Shown piece by piece: positions 46,601-55,092 of a stretch of DNA of 55,092 bases. Under the pieces are notes generated by a model. The model saw nothing but the letters and a program-made list of their open reading frames with translations. It ran no database searches and was not told the DNA's origin. Positions within the stretch are counted from its first letter, which is position 1. Each line of letters starts with the position of its first letter. Source of the stretch: Trebouxia sp. TZW2008. Taxonomy: Eukaryota; Chlorophyta; Trebouxiophyceae; Trebouxiales; Trebouxiaceae. Position numbers and translations under genes: made by a program. Location: positions 1-55,092 of the forward strand of contig BDIU01000101.1 of NCBI GenBank assembly GCA_002118135.1, read 5' to 3'.

Positions 46601-49600
46601 TTCTGTCCATGTGTAGGTGCAGGGCTCAAAAATCAATAGGGACTGCAGAGGGTGGCGATTAGTCGTGACAGGGCACAGCTTAGGGGCTGGGGCGTCTGTG
46701 CTAGTGGCCCTCTATCTGCGCAACTTCTTCCCAAAGTGAGTATGTGTGCGTGTATTTTCTGGTGTTGCCTATCAAACCCAAAACAAGGATGTGCACTGTG
46801 CAAGTACAGCTGCTGCCTGTCATGGCTTCCAAGAAGACGATATCCTTCTGAACTGTGCTTGACATGATCACTCACAGGTTTTTCTCGTATGTGCTTTGTA
46901 TGCTTACTCATGATCAGCTTTGTTGAGGGTTGCTACGACGCTAAAGTGAATCTGCTACAGGGTTAAATGTTGGGCCTTTGCACCCCCAGGGGGCTTGGCT
47001 GACCCCCATGTGGCTGATGCAGCGAAGGAGTTCTGCACAAGTGTGCTGTTGGGCAAGGACTGGATCCCCCGCTTGACTGTTCAGTCCTTTGAGCGCCTCA
47101 GAGATGAAATGGTATGAATCTGTCCATTCACTTCTGTCATGCACTGGCATCATCTGCTGTTGGCGGAGCCCCATGTGGCTGATGCAGCAAGGGAGTTCTG
47201 CACAAGTGTGTTGCTGGGCAAGGACTGGATCCCCTGCTTGACTGCTCAGTCCTTTGAACGCCTCAGAGGTGAAACAGTACGAATCTAATCCTTCACTTCT
47301 ATCATGCACTTCCGTTAAGTGCTGTTGGTCGACCCCCATGTGACTGATGCAGCTTGAGAGTTTATCTTGCTTGAATCCTTTCATAGCCTAAATTGTGGCT
47401 CATGCCTTCTTCTTCTCTTTTTCTGATTCTTGTCTCGCACTCACAAGTGCTGGCAGTGACTCGCATGACATGCTATGCAGATCATGGCTGCAGTACGCTG
47501 CAAGCAGAGCAAAGTGCGCTTCTTCTTTGGCGCTCTTTTTGGCAAGACTTGGCGGGAAGAGGACTTGTTCTACCCAGAAGAGCTGGTACAGGGCCGCGCC
47601 AACCAGATGCTGCGCCAATATGAGTCAGCTTCTCAGGTTGCTGCTATATCTTGGTGCCTTGACAGGAAGTTTTGTCAAACACAGTTGTACTGTTACGACC
47701 AGAGCCTTGAGCAGTGAGAGCATCACAACTTCACATCTATGTGGCATTTTCAACAGTGGCATTGCCACTAGCAATGTCACTGTCACTCTTCAATGTCACC
47801 AGTGCTGTTGCTGTTACGCTTGCTGTTGCTTCTCCTGTAGCTGAGGGGCAGCTCAGTAAGATTTGCGCGCCTGAATGTTGATTGCCCTGTCAATCTTGTT
47901 GCCTGATGTATGCAACTCACAGGGTTTCTGTCACCATTGGCATCACTGAAACGCTCCTGCTATACAGACTGGGGGCCGACTCAACCGGTATGAGCAGGCC
48001 AAAAACTTTGTGCCTCCTGGCCGGCTGATGTTCCTGAGGCCTGTCAAAAGTGCGGCAAAGGAGCGGAAGTCCAACAGGCAGTATGCCCCTGTTTGGATCA
48101 CTGCTCAGGTACTGATTCTGATCCCTGACCCTCATCCATTTAAAAGGCTGTGCAGTGCTTGTGATCAATGCTGTGTTCTGAGGCCTGTCAAGAGTGCAGC
48201 AAAGGAGCGCAAGTCCCAACAGGCAGGATGCCCCTGTTTGGATCACTGCTCAGGTACTGATTCTGATCCCTGACCCTCATCCATTCAAAAGGCTGTGCAG
48301 TGCTTGTGAGTAAATTCTGTGTTCTGAGGGCTGTCAAAAGACCAGCAAAGGAGCGCAAGTCCCAACAGGCAGTATGCTCCTGTCTGGATCACTGCACAGG
48401 TAGTGATTCTGTTCTATGAAGCACATCCATTTGAAAGGCTGTGCAGTGCTTGTGAGTAAAGTCTCTGTTCAGAGGGCTTTCACAAGTGCGGCAAAGGAGC
48501 GCAAGTCTCAACAGGCAGTATGCCTTTGTCTGGATCACTGCACAGGTAATGATTCTGTTCTATGAAGCACATCCATTTGAAAGGCTGTGCAGTGCTTGTG
48601 AGTAAGGTTTCTGTTCAGAGGGCTGTCAAAAGTGCGGCAAAGGAGCGCAAGTCTCAACAGGCAGTATGCCTTTGTCTGGATCAGTGCACAGGTAATGATT
48701 CTGTTCTATGAAGTACATCCATTTGAAAGGCTGTGCAGTGCTTGTGAGTAAAGTCTCTGTTCAGAGGGCTGTCAAAAGTGCGGCAAAGGAGCGCAAGTCT
48801 CAACAGGCAGTATGCCTTTGTCTGGATTACTGCAGAGTTCCTGATTCAAATCCACAAACCACACCCATGTCAGAAGCTGTGCAGTGCTTGTGCGCAAATG
48901 CTGTGTTCTGAGGCCTGTCAAGAGTGTGGCAAAGGAGCGTAGATTCAACAGACAAAACGCACCTGTATGGATCACTGAACAGTTTAAATTTTGACTGTAT
49001 GCCAGCACACCTGCGCTGCTGATAGGCCTATATCATGTTGCGTACCCAACAAGTGTTCCTGTCCAGCATGCCTGTCAAGAGTGCTGCAGGGGAGCGTGTT
49101 CAACAAGCAGTATGCACCTGTTTGGATCACTGCTCAAGCAAAAATTTGTTCTAACTTAGGTCAGCAAATCCGCACTGGTAAGAAGCCTACGTGGGTTCTG
49201 TGCCCATCAAATGCCGAGCGCAATTTCGAAAGACAGTATGCCTCTGTTTGCATCACCGCTAAGGCAATGAGTCTGCTCTATGCCAGCAGATGTTCACCGC
49301 TAGAATGGGTGTTGAGTACTATGCTCACAAAGAGTGTGGCTGCAAATTCAAGAGGCAGTTTTGGCCTGCACAGATCACTGCATAGGTAATCGTCGTGATC
49401 CAACTTCTCAAGGTAATGGTGCGCTGATTTCAACAAGCTACAAAGGGGGGCAGTCATGCTTGTTTGCTGTATGATGGCGGAATGTCAAACTTGATGTGCT
49501 GCTGTGCAGGAGTTGCAAAAGGAGGGAGTCTTGATTTCTCCCCGTATGATGGCCGACCACATGCCAGATTACCTAACATCAGTGCTGCAGCGCCTAGCAG

Positions 49601-49788
49601 AAAAGGCGGGAACTGCATTGAATTCTGGAGAAAACATGAATGGAGATTACACCATTGATGTACCCCCCAGCCCCCCTGCTTCACCCCACAGGGGTTTTGG
49701 GCGTAAGAACAGAAACAGCATGGAGGACATTCTTAGAAATAGCCTTGCTACAGGTAGGGCGTATCCTGATGCTGACAGTGACTCTTGA
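40656..49788 (+). CDS. DAGL: sn1-specific diacylglycerol lipase (DAGL family)
   Basis: Ex1-15: 40656-40902, 40966-41055, 41558-41741, 42233-42362, 42583-42743, 43294-43498, 43678-43793, 44726-44991, 45746-45895, 46217-46326, 46617-46735, 46961-47111, 47481-47636, 47968-48108 and 49510-49788; 834 aa. The start FGRRWALAADDV and four membrane helices match DAGL alpha/beta. The enzyme hydrolyses diacylglycerol at sn-1 to 2-acylglycerol and free fatty acid at a membrane. The catalytic part has VVSIRGTLSLED, TGHSLGAGAS (Ser about 574), GKDWIPRL (Asp about 626) and SPRMMADHMPDYL (His about 759). The Ser-Asp spacing of 52 equals that of animal DAGL alpha. Cys-rich WCQLCCGRHCSC begins exon 8, as the Cys cluster does in animal DAGLs; a second acceptor at 44783 would skip it. 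The regulatory insert is short. The tail is Ser/Pro-rich. Exons 3, 4, 6, 8, 9, 12 and 14 have decayed neighbours. Confidence 0.92.
41430..41520 (+). pseudogene. Decayed copy of DAGL exon 3 acceptor and 5' end
   Basis: ATTTGCAGTTTTTGGGGCAA, then CTTCCGGAAGCGTCCAGATT, duplicates the functional junction at 41550-41605 about 112 bases downstream. Confidence 0.85.
41945..42232 (+). pseudogene. Two decayed copies of DAGL exon 4
   Basis: The block GTGCTGCAGCACA with preceding TAGGTCTTGTCCCTGTGTAT or TAGGTGCTTGGCCCTGTGCA lies near 41960-42000 and 42135-42172. The functional copy is at 42233-42290 (CRCLALCMCC). Confidence 0.8.
42900..43235 (+). pseudogene. Decayed copies of the DAGL exon 6 5' half
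   Basis: Acceptor-led copies start near 42995 and 43155 (GGTCCAACAYTRTSAGAG, CAGTSRGCWCACAGTGCAAC). A fragment of the exon middle (TCTTCTTCAGTGTCTCAAGC) is near 42918. The functional copy starts at 43294. Confidence 0.8.
43836..44009 (+). mobile_element. MITE-like inverted-repeat element, best-preserved copy
   Basis: This 174-bp element has ends CAGTAAACTC and GAGTTTACTG that are perfect 10-bp inverted repeats. The left flank is TA; the right flank is CA (a TA is expected). Internal GTAAGGACA units recur and the element has no ORF. It lies in DAGL intron 7, next to a CTGC/CTGT simple repeat. Confidence 0.75.
44030..44157. repeat. CTGY/CCGT simple repeat
   Basis: About 128 bases of CTGCCTGTCTGTCCGT-type tetranucleotide repeats. 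Open frames through it (Arg/Gln/Thr/Asp or Val/Cys/Leu/Pro runs) are artefacts. Confidence 0.9.
44220..44700 (+). pseudogene. Three decayed copies of DAGL exon 8 acceptor and 5' half
   Basis: The block GCAGAGGTTGGTGYCAGCTG ... GGACAAGTCCTGTCA recurs from about 44252, 44422 and 44578 (there as GCAGGGGTTGGTG), before the functional copy at 44721. Spacing is about 143-170 bases. Confidence 0.85.
45131..45690 (+). pseudogene. Four near-open copies of DAGL exon 9
   Basis: Acceptor-led copies begin near 45146, 45284, 45434 and 45589, before the functional one at 45746. In the functional phase they read VAIRGTSSLKD, VVSRRGTLSLEDCMTDF, AVSIRGTFIFGDCITDF and VMSIQGTFSLEDCGTDF. Each keeps much of the motif; the first ends at a TGA soon after. 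No copy has a matching donor in the same place as the functional exon. Confidence 0.8.
46440..46530 (+). pseudogene. Decayed copy of DAGL exon 10 3' end
   Basis: CAGTCCACTGGAATGCTTGA, then GCAATTGATGCTGCAGTCAC and CAGTGAGTC, parallels the functional CAGTCCACTGGAGTGCTTGA, then GCAACTCATGCTACACCCAC and CGGTGCGTC, ending at 46326. Confidence 0.75.
47160..47385 (+). pseudogene. Two decayed copies of DAGL exon 12
   Basis: CCCCATGTGGCTGATGCAGC and GGGCAAGGACTGGATCCCCT repeat the functional exon (46961-47111) near 47168-47280, with the donor changed to CAGTAC. A shorter copy lies near 47333. The functional exon keeps AAATG/GTATGA. Confidence 0.85.
48165..49390 (+). pseudogene. Array of eight or more decayed copies of the DAGL exon 14 3' half
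   Basis: The block CTGTCAAAAGTGCGGCAAAG ... CAACAGGCAGTATGCC ... TGGATCACTGC-AGGT recurs near 48185, 48330, 48475, 48625, 48768, 48915, 49070, 49190 and 49325. The first five intervals are close to 145-150 bases. Copies carry the exon's 3' half, many with a GGT donor, plus about 70 bases of intron. Identity falls with distance from the functional exon (47968-48108). Confidence 0.88.
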
Positions 49789-52192
49789 TGGAGAAAAATG
49801 ATGGCTCTTGCAATGCACTGTATGACATCATGCAGTGTACGGCACCAGCGCATATACTGACATGTATAGTATTTGATATCCGTTTTTTATCAAGGTGTTT
49901 TGCAACACCAAGTTTTGTGTTGATTGCTTCAGAGTAGTGTTTGGATTAGATTTGATGTCTTTAGGCACGATAGCTAGCACTGATGATCAACTTTTCTGCT
50001 AGTTTGTATTGACTTCTGCTGAAGGGCTCAATAACAGTCAGACAATAGCTTCAAGTCTGGTAGCTGCACTGGGGATCTGCTATGCTAGAGTACGAATGTG
50101 TGTTACATCCTAATTCATGGCCCAACTGCAATGAGCAACCATGATTTGGTGTCAGCAATAATCTCTGCATTCAATCAAGCAATGTGCTTTTGGATCAGCA
50201 ACAATGATGGCAATGGCCGACAAAAGTTTTGATAGTCCTGCTTCCAGAGACATCATCGGTGGCATTCATGTGCGCAAGTGGCAATGAATGCAGAGATTAT
50301 GGTTCACGTTCAATCAGCAGCTGAGCTTTGACAACAAGGAGAATGCACTTCTGTCCAAGGTCAGCCAGCAAACTTGATGACAGCCAGCAAACTTGTTGAC
50401 AGCTGTTCAGTCATGCACACAAATGCTGCTACCCCACAAGCTTGTCACGCCAGAAGGGCTGCACTGTGTAACAGTGTAGCAAGGGCAGAGAAAACTTTTT
50501 TCGGCAGCGATATTTACAGTGTGCGCAGCGTGAGGTGAATGTGTCTGTGCTGTGTGACCCCTTGTCCTACAAAACCTAGCTTCCTAGATAATCACAGCTG
50601 GGGGAAAGCAGGCCCTTATGCCTGCTGGCAATAAAGCCTAAGAACTATGAAAGCATGGTGTCAACAGAATCTTTGGCACACGCCGCTGCGTGTAAGCAAT
50701 TCTGTGTTTGACTTTGACCGAGCAAGGCAAAGCTATTAGTATTATTGCGACTACTGACACCCAGCAAAATTCACGTAAACAGCAAAGACACAAGTGATCT
50801 GAGCTGATCTAAATTAGCTTGAATGATCTGGATCAACCTGAATTGCTCAATTGAGATCAGCAAAGCAAAGACATAAGTCAACGCTGAATGATGCCAACTA
50901 AGAACAGCAAAGGTATAACTAATTATAGTGATATGACAGCAGTAATACGTAAAGACAAAGCAAAGCCACATCAGCAGCGCTGGATATTAGCAGCAGTGGT
51001 GTGTAGTGTACGAATAATTGCTTGCATTCATGCTTCTAAACAGGCAACTATGTGCTCCGTGACAAGCTGTCATTTGCATTTGATCATATTGGCAAGCAGC
51101 AGAAGGAGGTGCGCATGCAGTAGACTTGATGATAGCTAGCCAGTCAAGCACCACAGTTCTGCAACCCAGGAACAGCACTCTATGCGCACAACAGCCAACA
51201 AGTCAATCCGAAGCAACTAATGCCCATGTGCAAAGCGGCTGCATGAACTGCTATTTTCTGTAGGAAAACATGGCTTGCACAGTCGCAAAACAAAAGCCAG
51301 CTGGTTTCTGTCAAAAATGCATAATTCGGAAGCTTTTCTTCAGCAGGCTCTGCTAAATGCATAATGCCAAAATTGCAAGACACTACAGCACTCAAGATTC
51401 CCGGGCTATCACTCAGCCGAGAGTACTAGATGAGCCCAATCCAAGTTGACTTCCTGATTGGACAAGAAGTCGTCCCGAAAGTTGGACCCCTTTAGGACTA
51501 CCTAGGATTGCAACCTTGTAGATCTAAAGATTCTGTTGCACCCTTTCAGAATCGCACGCAGACTGTCCTCACAGAGTTCTTGAGATCTGCACCATTGCGA
51601 AGCTGCAAGAATCCGCACTGTGCAGTTTTGCACTGATGCAGATCTGCATTGATGCAGATCTACACGCGCACAGTACCACGAGGCTGCAGGGTCGTGCAGC
51701 TTTATGCAGCGTTGACCTTTGCGGAAAGGCAGAGCCGCAGATCATCATAGATCTATACAGTCGCAGCATCCTTCGATTTCGCAGGAGGCAGAGCTGCATG
51801 GATCGTAACTTGCGGGGTTCCTTGCATTGCTTAGCCTAAAGAGTTTGTCCGGTTCTTTACGGCAGTGGGGATGCATAGCTTCGCACATCTTTGCAATCAT
51901 GCAAAAGCACTGTGTAGCTGATACTTGCCCAGTTGATGTATTACATGTACTGCCTAGCAATGCACATCAGCTGCATGCATGTCGAGTGTTGGTCAAGACT
52001 CACTGACTAGGACACACTGTGACACTTGGCAACAACACTAGATGATACAGCTGATGACTTGAAAATTCACTGAACTTTGCTATGCCAGACTCTGAAACTT
52101 TCTGATGTCCACAACTACCAGGCTAGATTGTACAGTCAAACAAAATTCCGCAGCTAGTGCACCAATAATTACAGTAATGCAGCTGACAGCAC
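49789..52192. other. Convergent intergenic region
   Basis: This separates the 3' ends of the lipase gene (+) and the unknown gene at 52193 (-). I see no gene. TGTAA motifs near 50466 (+) and, reversed, near 52169 could be the two poly(A) signals. The latter is only about 20 bases past the stop of the - strand gene. Palindromic GATGCAGATCTGCATTGATG lies near 51636. Short ORFs have no recognisable domain. Confidence 0.5.
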
Positions 52193-54388
52193 CTAAGTGT
52201 GGAAGGTCTGGCCTGGAGGAGTAAAGGGCTCTTGCCCTACCCTAGGCATCACATACATACTCAAGAGCTTCTCTGCTTTCAAGTTCTCGACCATAAGATC
52301 CATGTGTGCAGTCTCCTCATCCATGCCGCTGTGTTTAGACTTGGAAGCTTCACCTCTCAGCAGAGATCTAACCTGCAATGGATGACAAATTGCATTTGAT
52401 GTGTGAGCTTAAGGTGCATGAGCTGTGTGGCAGGTCGCAGAGAGGTGAATTGCAGCAGCTGTAAATGTGTCGTTCCCACAAGGTGCTGTTGTACACGGTA
52501 TCATGGCACAGCGTGTTGCACTGTGTATGCAATATGCACAATCTGACACTGACACAGCAGTGTTGCAGCTGTAACAGACTTACGTCTTCAGATCCAGGAA
52601 TTAACATGTCGGCACTTAGAGTCGGACTTTTGCGCACAAGAAAGGTGCTAAGAGCTTAAGTTCGGGTCCTCTCCACGAAATAGTCGTGGGTTCGAATCCG
52701 GTATGTTACAGCAGCATTGATCAACGTGATAATGCTCAGCAACAGCTGTTGACAGATTGTGTACCTTTGCATCCACAAAAGCTATCATGTGCGGAGTGAG
52801 ATGATAAATGTCGTCATGTGCTGGCTTGGGGTTGGGGTTGGAACGTCTCTCCTGTAGTTGCTCTCTGTTTAGTGGAAAAGAAGCCAGCAGAATCTTCCTA
52901 TAATCCTTGCAACCAAAAGGATATTCAGTGTCTCCAGTCCTATACCTGTCATCTGCAACAGTGAACAGTAGCGTGTGTGAGTAAGGGCTGTCACGTTGTT
53001 TGCAGAATTTGTATGAGCATAGCATGCTGCAGTGCAGTGCAGTACCGCTTTGTGTACAAAAAATTGTGTGAGCTTGTGTGCTTAAAGTGTGTTCAAAGCC
53101 TCAGCACCAGGAGACAAGCTGCTCAACTTCCAACATAGCAAGGCCCACGTCATGGTCATACTGTGTTAGAGGCTGCTCGCCGAATCCAAAGACCATCCCA
53201 TCACCTGTCCGCAATGATAGCAATGCATCAGACGTGAGCTTGTTCACCTCGCTCCTGTAGTTCCTTGCTGCATCTTGTGCCTGTACGTACAAACATGATG
53301 CACAAGCTTAGCATGCACAATTAGTCACAAGATCACATCATCAAGCTGGCGGGCAACTAGCTTACCCCAGTGCGCGCTTGTTGAAACTTTGTGGGGTCTT
53401 TGCAGACTTCTGTGACAGTGCTGCAGCCCAACACTTCAACAGCCAACTTCTGATGTGCAGCTAGAGTGGTGGTAAAGCCAAACGCGCGCATGTGATGCTG
53501 TATCATTGCAGCTGTGTCTGCCCTTACGGCTTTCTATACCAAACAAAAGAGATCAGAGATTGTGTTGCAACAGCTGCTTGTGTGCAAGCAAGAACAACAA
53601 ATACAATACCGTGATCTTGAGGATCAAAGCTTACCAGAGTTCTGTCATCAAATCCGCCTTGTTCTGATGAAGACCCTTTACTGTTTTTCACCTGCAGTGC
53701 AACAACGTGTGGAAAGGATAGACGCGAATGCTCACAGCCCAAAATGTTGTTTGATGTACCAGATCATTCAGGGCATCTAGGATGACGTTCTGTCCCTCTA
53801 TGATACGCTCAGTAAGCATGCATTGACGATGCGCCATCTGAAGCTTGGCTCTTTTCTCCAGGAAAGTCTGCCAGTCCTGAGCACGAGCAGTTTTGCATTC
53901 AGACCAAGCTCAAAATCAAATGTAACTCTGTCAAGTGTAGCACTAACCTTGGTACCAATCTGCATTTGTGTCTAAGGAAGGTGGGAGCTGATCAGAGGAA
54001 GACCTGGTGGAGGAAGTACCGGCACTGCCAGGATCCTGCAAGGCATGTGATTCAATCAAGTGTGCAAATCGACTGTAAACGGTCTACAGCAGCGAACAAA
54101 CAGGCAGCAATCAGCACCTGTGGGTTGTCGCCCTCCTGGCTGCTTGTAGCCCCCAAAGTAGAAGGCCCCGCAGCACCAGCTCTGGTAGGACGCAGAACCG
54201 AGAGGTCGACTTCACGTCCCTGAACTATCACAGCGTGTATTAGAATATTGATCCCGTGGCTTGCCCTGCCTTGCCTAACTACAGAGGTGCTGATGTCTTA
54301 CCCGTCGCCTGCCTCTGCGCTCTGTCGCTTCAGGTCTCCTGGCCTGTGAGTCGGTTGGAGTAGGACCCACAACTGCTCTATTAGCCAT
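52193..54388 (-). CDS. Conserved-looking protein of unknown function, nine exons
   Basis: Exons in transcript order are 54302-54388, 54118-54219, 53948-54035, 53760-53908, 53635-53691, 53366-53533, 53205-53280, 52765-52952 and 52193-52372, 364 aa in all. The first 90 residues are disordered and basic (RRPEATERRGRRR, then Ser/Thr/Pro-rich). Next is a helical region (DWQTFLEKRAKLQMAHRQCM, LTERIIEGQNVILDALNDL), then RADTAAMIQHHMRAFGFTTT, TGDTEYPFGCKDYRKILLAS, HLTPHMIAFVDAKV and MVENLKAEKLLSMYVMPRVG. There is no signal peptide or membrane segment. I recognise no family; a nuclear or chromatin role is possible from the basic N-terminus but unproven. The exon 4 acceptor (TTTTGAG) is the weakest junction. 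It is divergent from the zinc-finger gene with only 198 bases between starts. Confidence 0.72.
52621..52708 (+). ncRNA. Degenerate tRNA-like sequence
   Basis: GGGTTCGAATCC near 52688-52699 is a perfect Pol III B-box/T-loop. Upstream, AGAGCTTAAGTTCGGGTCCT resembles the anticodon arm and variable-arm start of tRNA-Leu(UAA). The T-stem has a mismatch and no convincing seven-base acceptor stem is found at standard distance. It may be a tRNA pseudogene or the head of a tRNA-derived SINE. It lies antisense in intron 8 of the unknown gene. Confidence 0.3.
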
Positions 54389-54586
54389 GCTGCTTGTTGT
54401 GCTCTATCTATCTACTGGACTCTGACCATAACACTGATTGTGAAGCGGGTAGAGCATTGGAGTAGCTTGTGCAGACACACAATGTGCACCTGCTGAGAGC
54501 TGTATTTGTAGCATCGTCGCGCAGGGTTTCAGCGCCGTTTTGTCTCAAAATTTTCAGAGCACGTACAACTTTGAACACAGTGTACA
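54389..54586. promoter_or_regulatory. Short divergent promoter
   Basis: 198 bases separate the ATG at 54388 (-) from the ATG at 54587 (+). Both genes must share this interval unless the + strand gene has upstream exons. Confidence 0.45.
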
Positions 54587-55092
54587 ATGTATGTGCGTGA
54601 CATGCATTCTGCTGCAAAGCTTAAGCACTTGAAGCAAGCGCACTCGACGTGTGTCATGTCGGCCCTTACCGGAAAGTTCGATTGTCGGCTGTGCGACAAA
54701 CCGTTCGGTACGAGACTTGCCCTCGCGAGACACGAGGCGAGCGACAAACACCAGCAGGCGGTGATTGACGCAGAAACTTTTGATCAGCCAAATTCAGAGT
54801 GTGATGCGCTCGACGCAGTCCAGACACACCCCCAGATCTCATGCGACAGTATCCGCACCGCGACATCCAAATTCAGCTCTCAGCGCTGCGCCGCAACAGC
54901 CACCTAATCCGTTGTCGGTTGATTTGGGCAGTCGGTTGAACGAGGAAGATACGTCAGAAGCAAGTGACAATCCTGCCCTTCAGGAGTCAGGAGCGCATGC
55001 TGCAGAGCCTGTCGCACCTGTTCGACCGCACAAAGCAAGCCGGCTGGCATATCAGCACAGCTCTGCTCATTTGCCTGTGTCCAAGGCTGTGG
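54587..55092 (+). CDS. C2H2 zinc-finger protein, N-terminal part, runs off the window
   Basis: The frame from 54587 contains one zinc finger: FDCRLCDKPFGTRLALARHE, then ASDKHQQ, that is C-x2-C-x12-H-x5-H, of the double-stranded-RNA/U1-type or classical C2H2 class. This frame stops at 54907, but another frame opens from about 54800 and runs to the edge (RLNEEDTSEASDNPALQESG, an acidic Ser/Pro-rich segment). A small intron or frameshift near 54750-54850 is therefore likely. A second in-frame ATG lies at 54656, just before the finger. Probable nucleic-acid-binding protein; the exact splice sites are not resolved. Confidence 0.6.

Overview
The window is nuclear DNA from a eukaryote, most likely a green alga of the Chlorophyta (trebouxiophyte-like). 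The genes have many short exons with GT/AG introns. The LRR genes use the WG-type plant/algal repeat (LPxxWGxxxAFPxLxxL). TGTAA motifs, the chlorophyte-type poly(A) signal, lie just downstream of several stop codons. No operon, Shine-Dalgarno or other prokaryotic organisation is seen. One assembly gap (163 N) lies at 28050-28212. I read all exon models by hand; each spliced reading frame closes exactly (total length divisible by 3, phases match at every junction), but none has transcript support.

Layout, left to right. At 1-335 (-) is an edge fragment of an unrecognised ORF broken by one TAG. At 2058-3108 (+) is a two-exon DUF7918-like protein. At 4151-6909 (-) is a secreted fasciclin (FAS1) protein, divergent from an LRR protein at 7572-11725 (+). 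At 14121-27735 (-) is a very large LRR ectodomain/multi-pass membrane protein (about 1577 aa, 14 exons). At 29283-36237 (-) is a secreted protein of unknown family (about 815 aa). At 36790-40327 (-) is a mitochondrial Tim44-like/mL45 ribosomal protein, divergent from an sn1-specific diacylglycerol lipase at 40656-49788 (+; 15 exons, about 834 aa, complete Ser-Asp-His triad). At 52193-54388 (-) is a nine-exon gene of unknown function, divergent from a C2H2 zinc-finger gene that runs off the right edge (54587-55092, +).

The genes form no evident pathway. What unites them is structural: the introns of six neighbouring genes hold tandem, decaying copies of the adjacent exon-intron junction. Copies upstream of an exon keep the acceptor plus the 5' half of the exon; copies downstream keep the 3' half plus the donor. 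In the giant LRR gene every intron is phase 1, so each copied exon is a frame-neutral cassette of one, two or three LRRs. A family of short TA-flanked inverted-repeat elements (four copies, 137-193 bp) and several minisatellites also sit in the introns and gaps.
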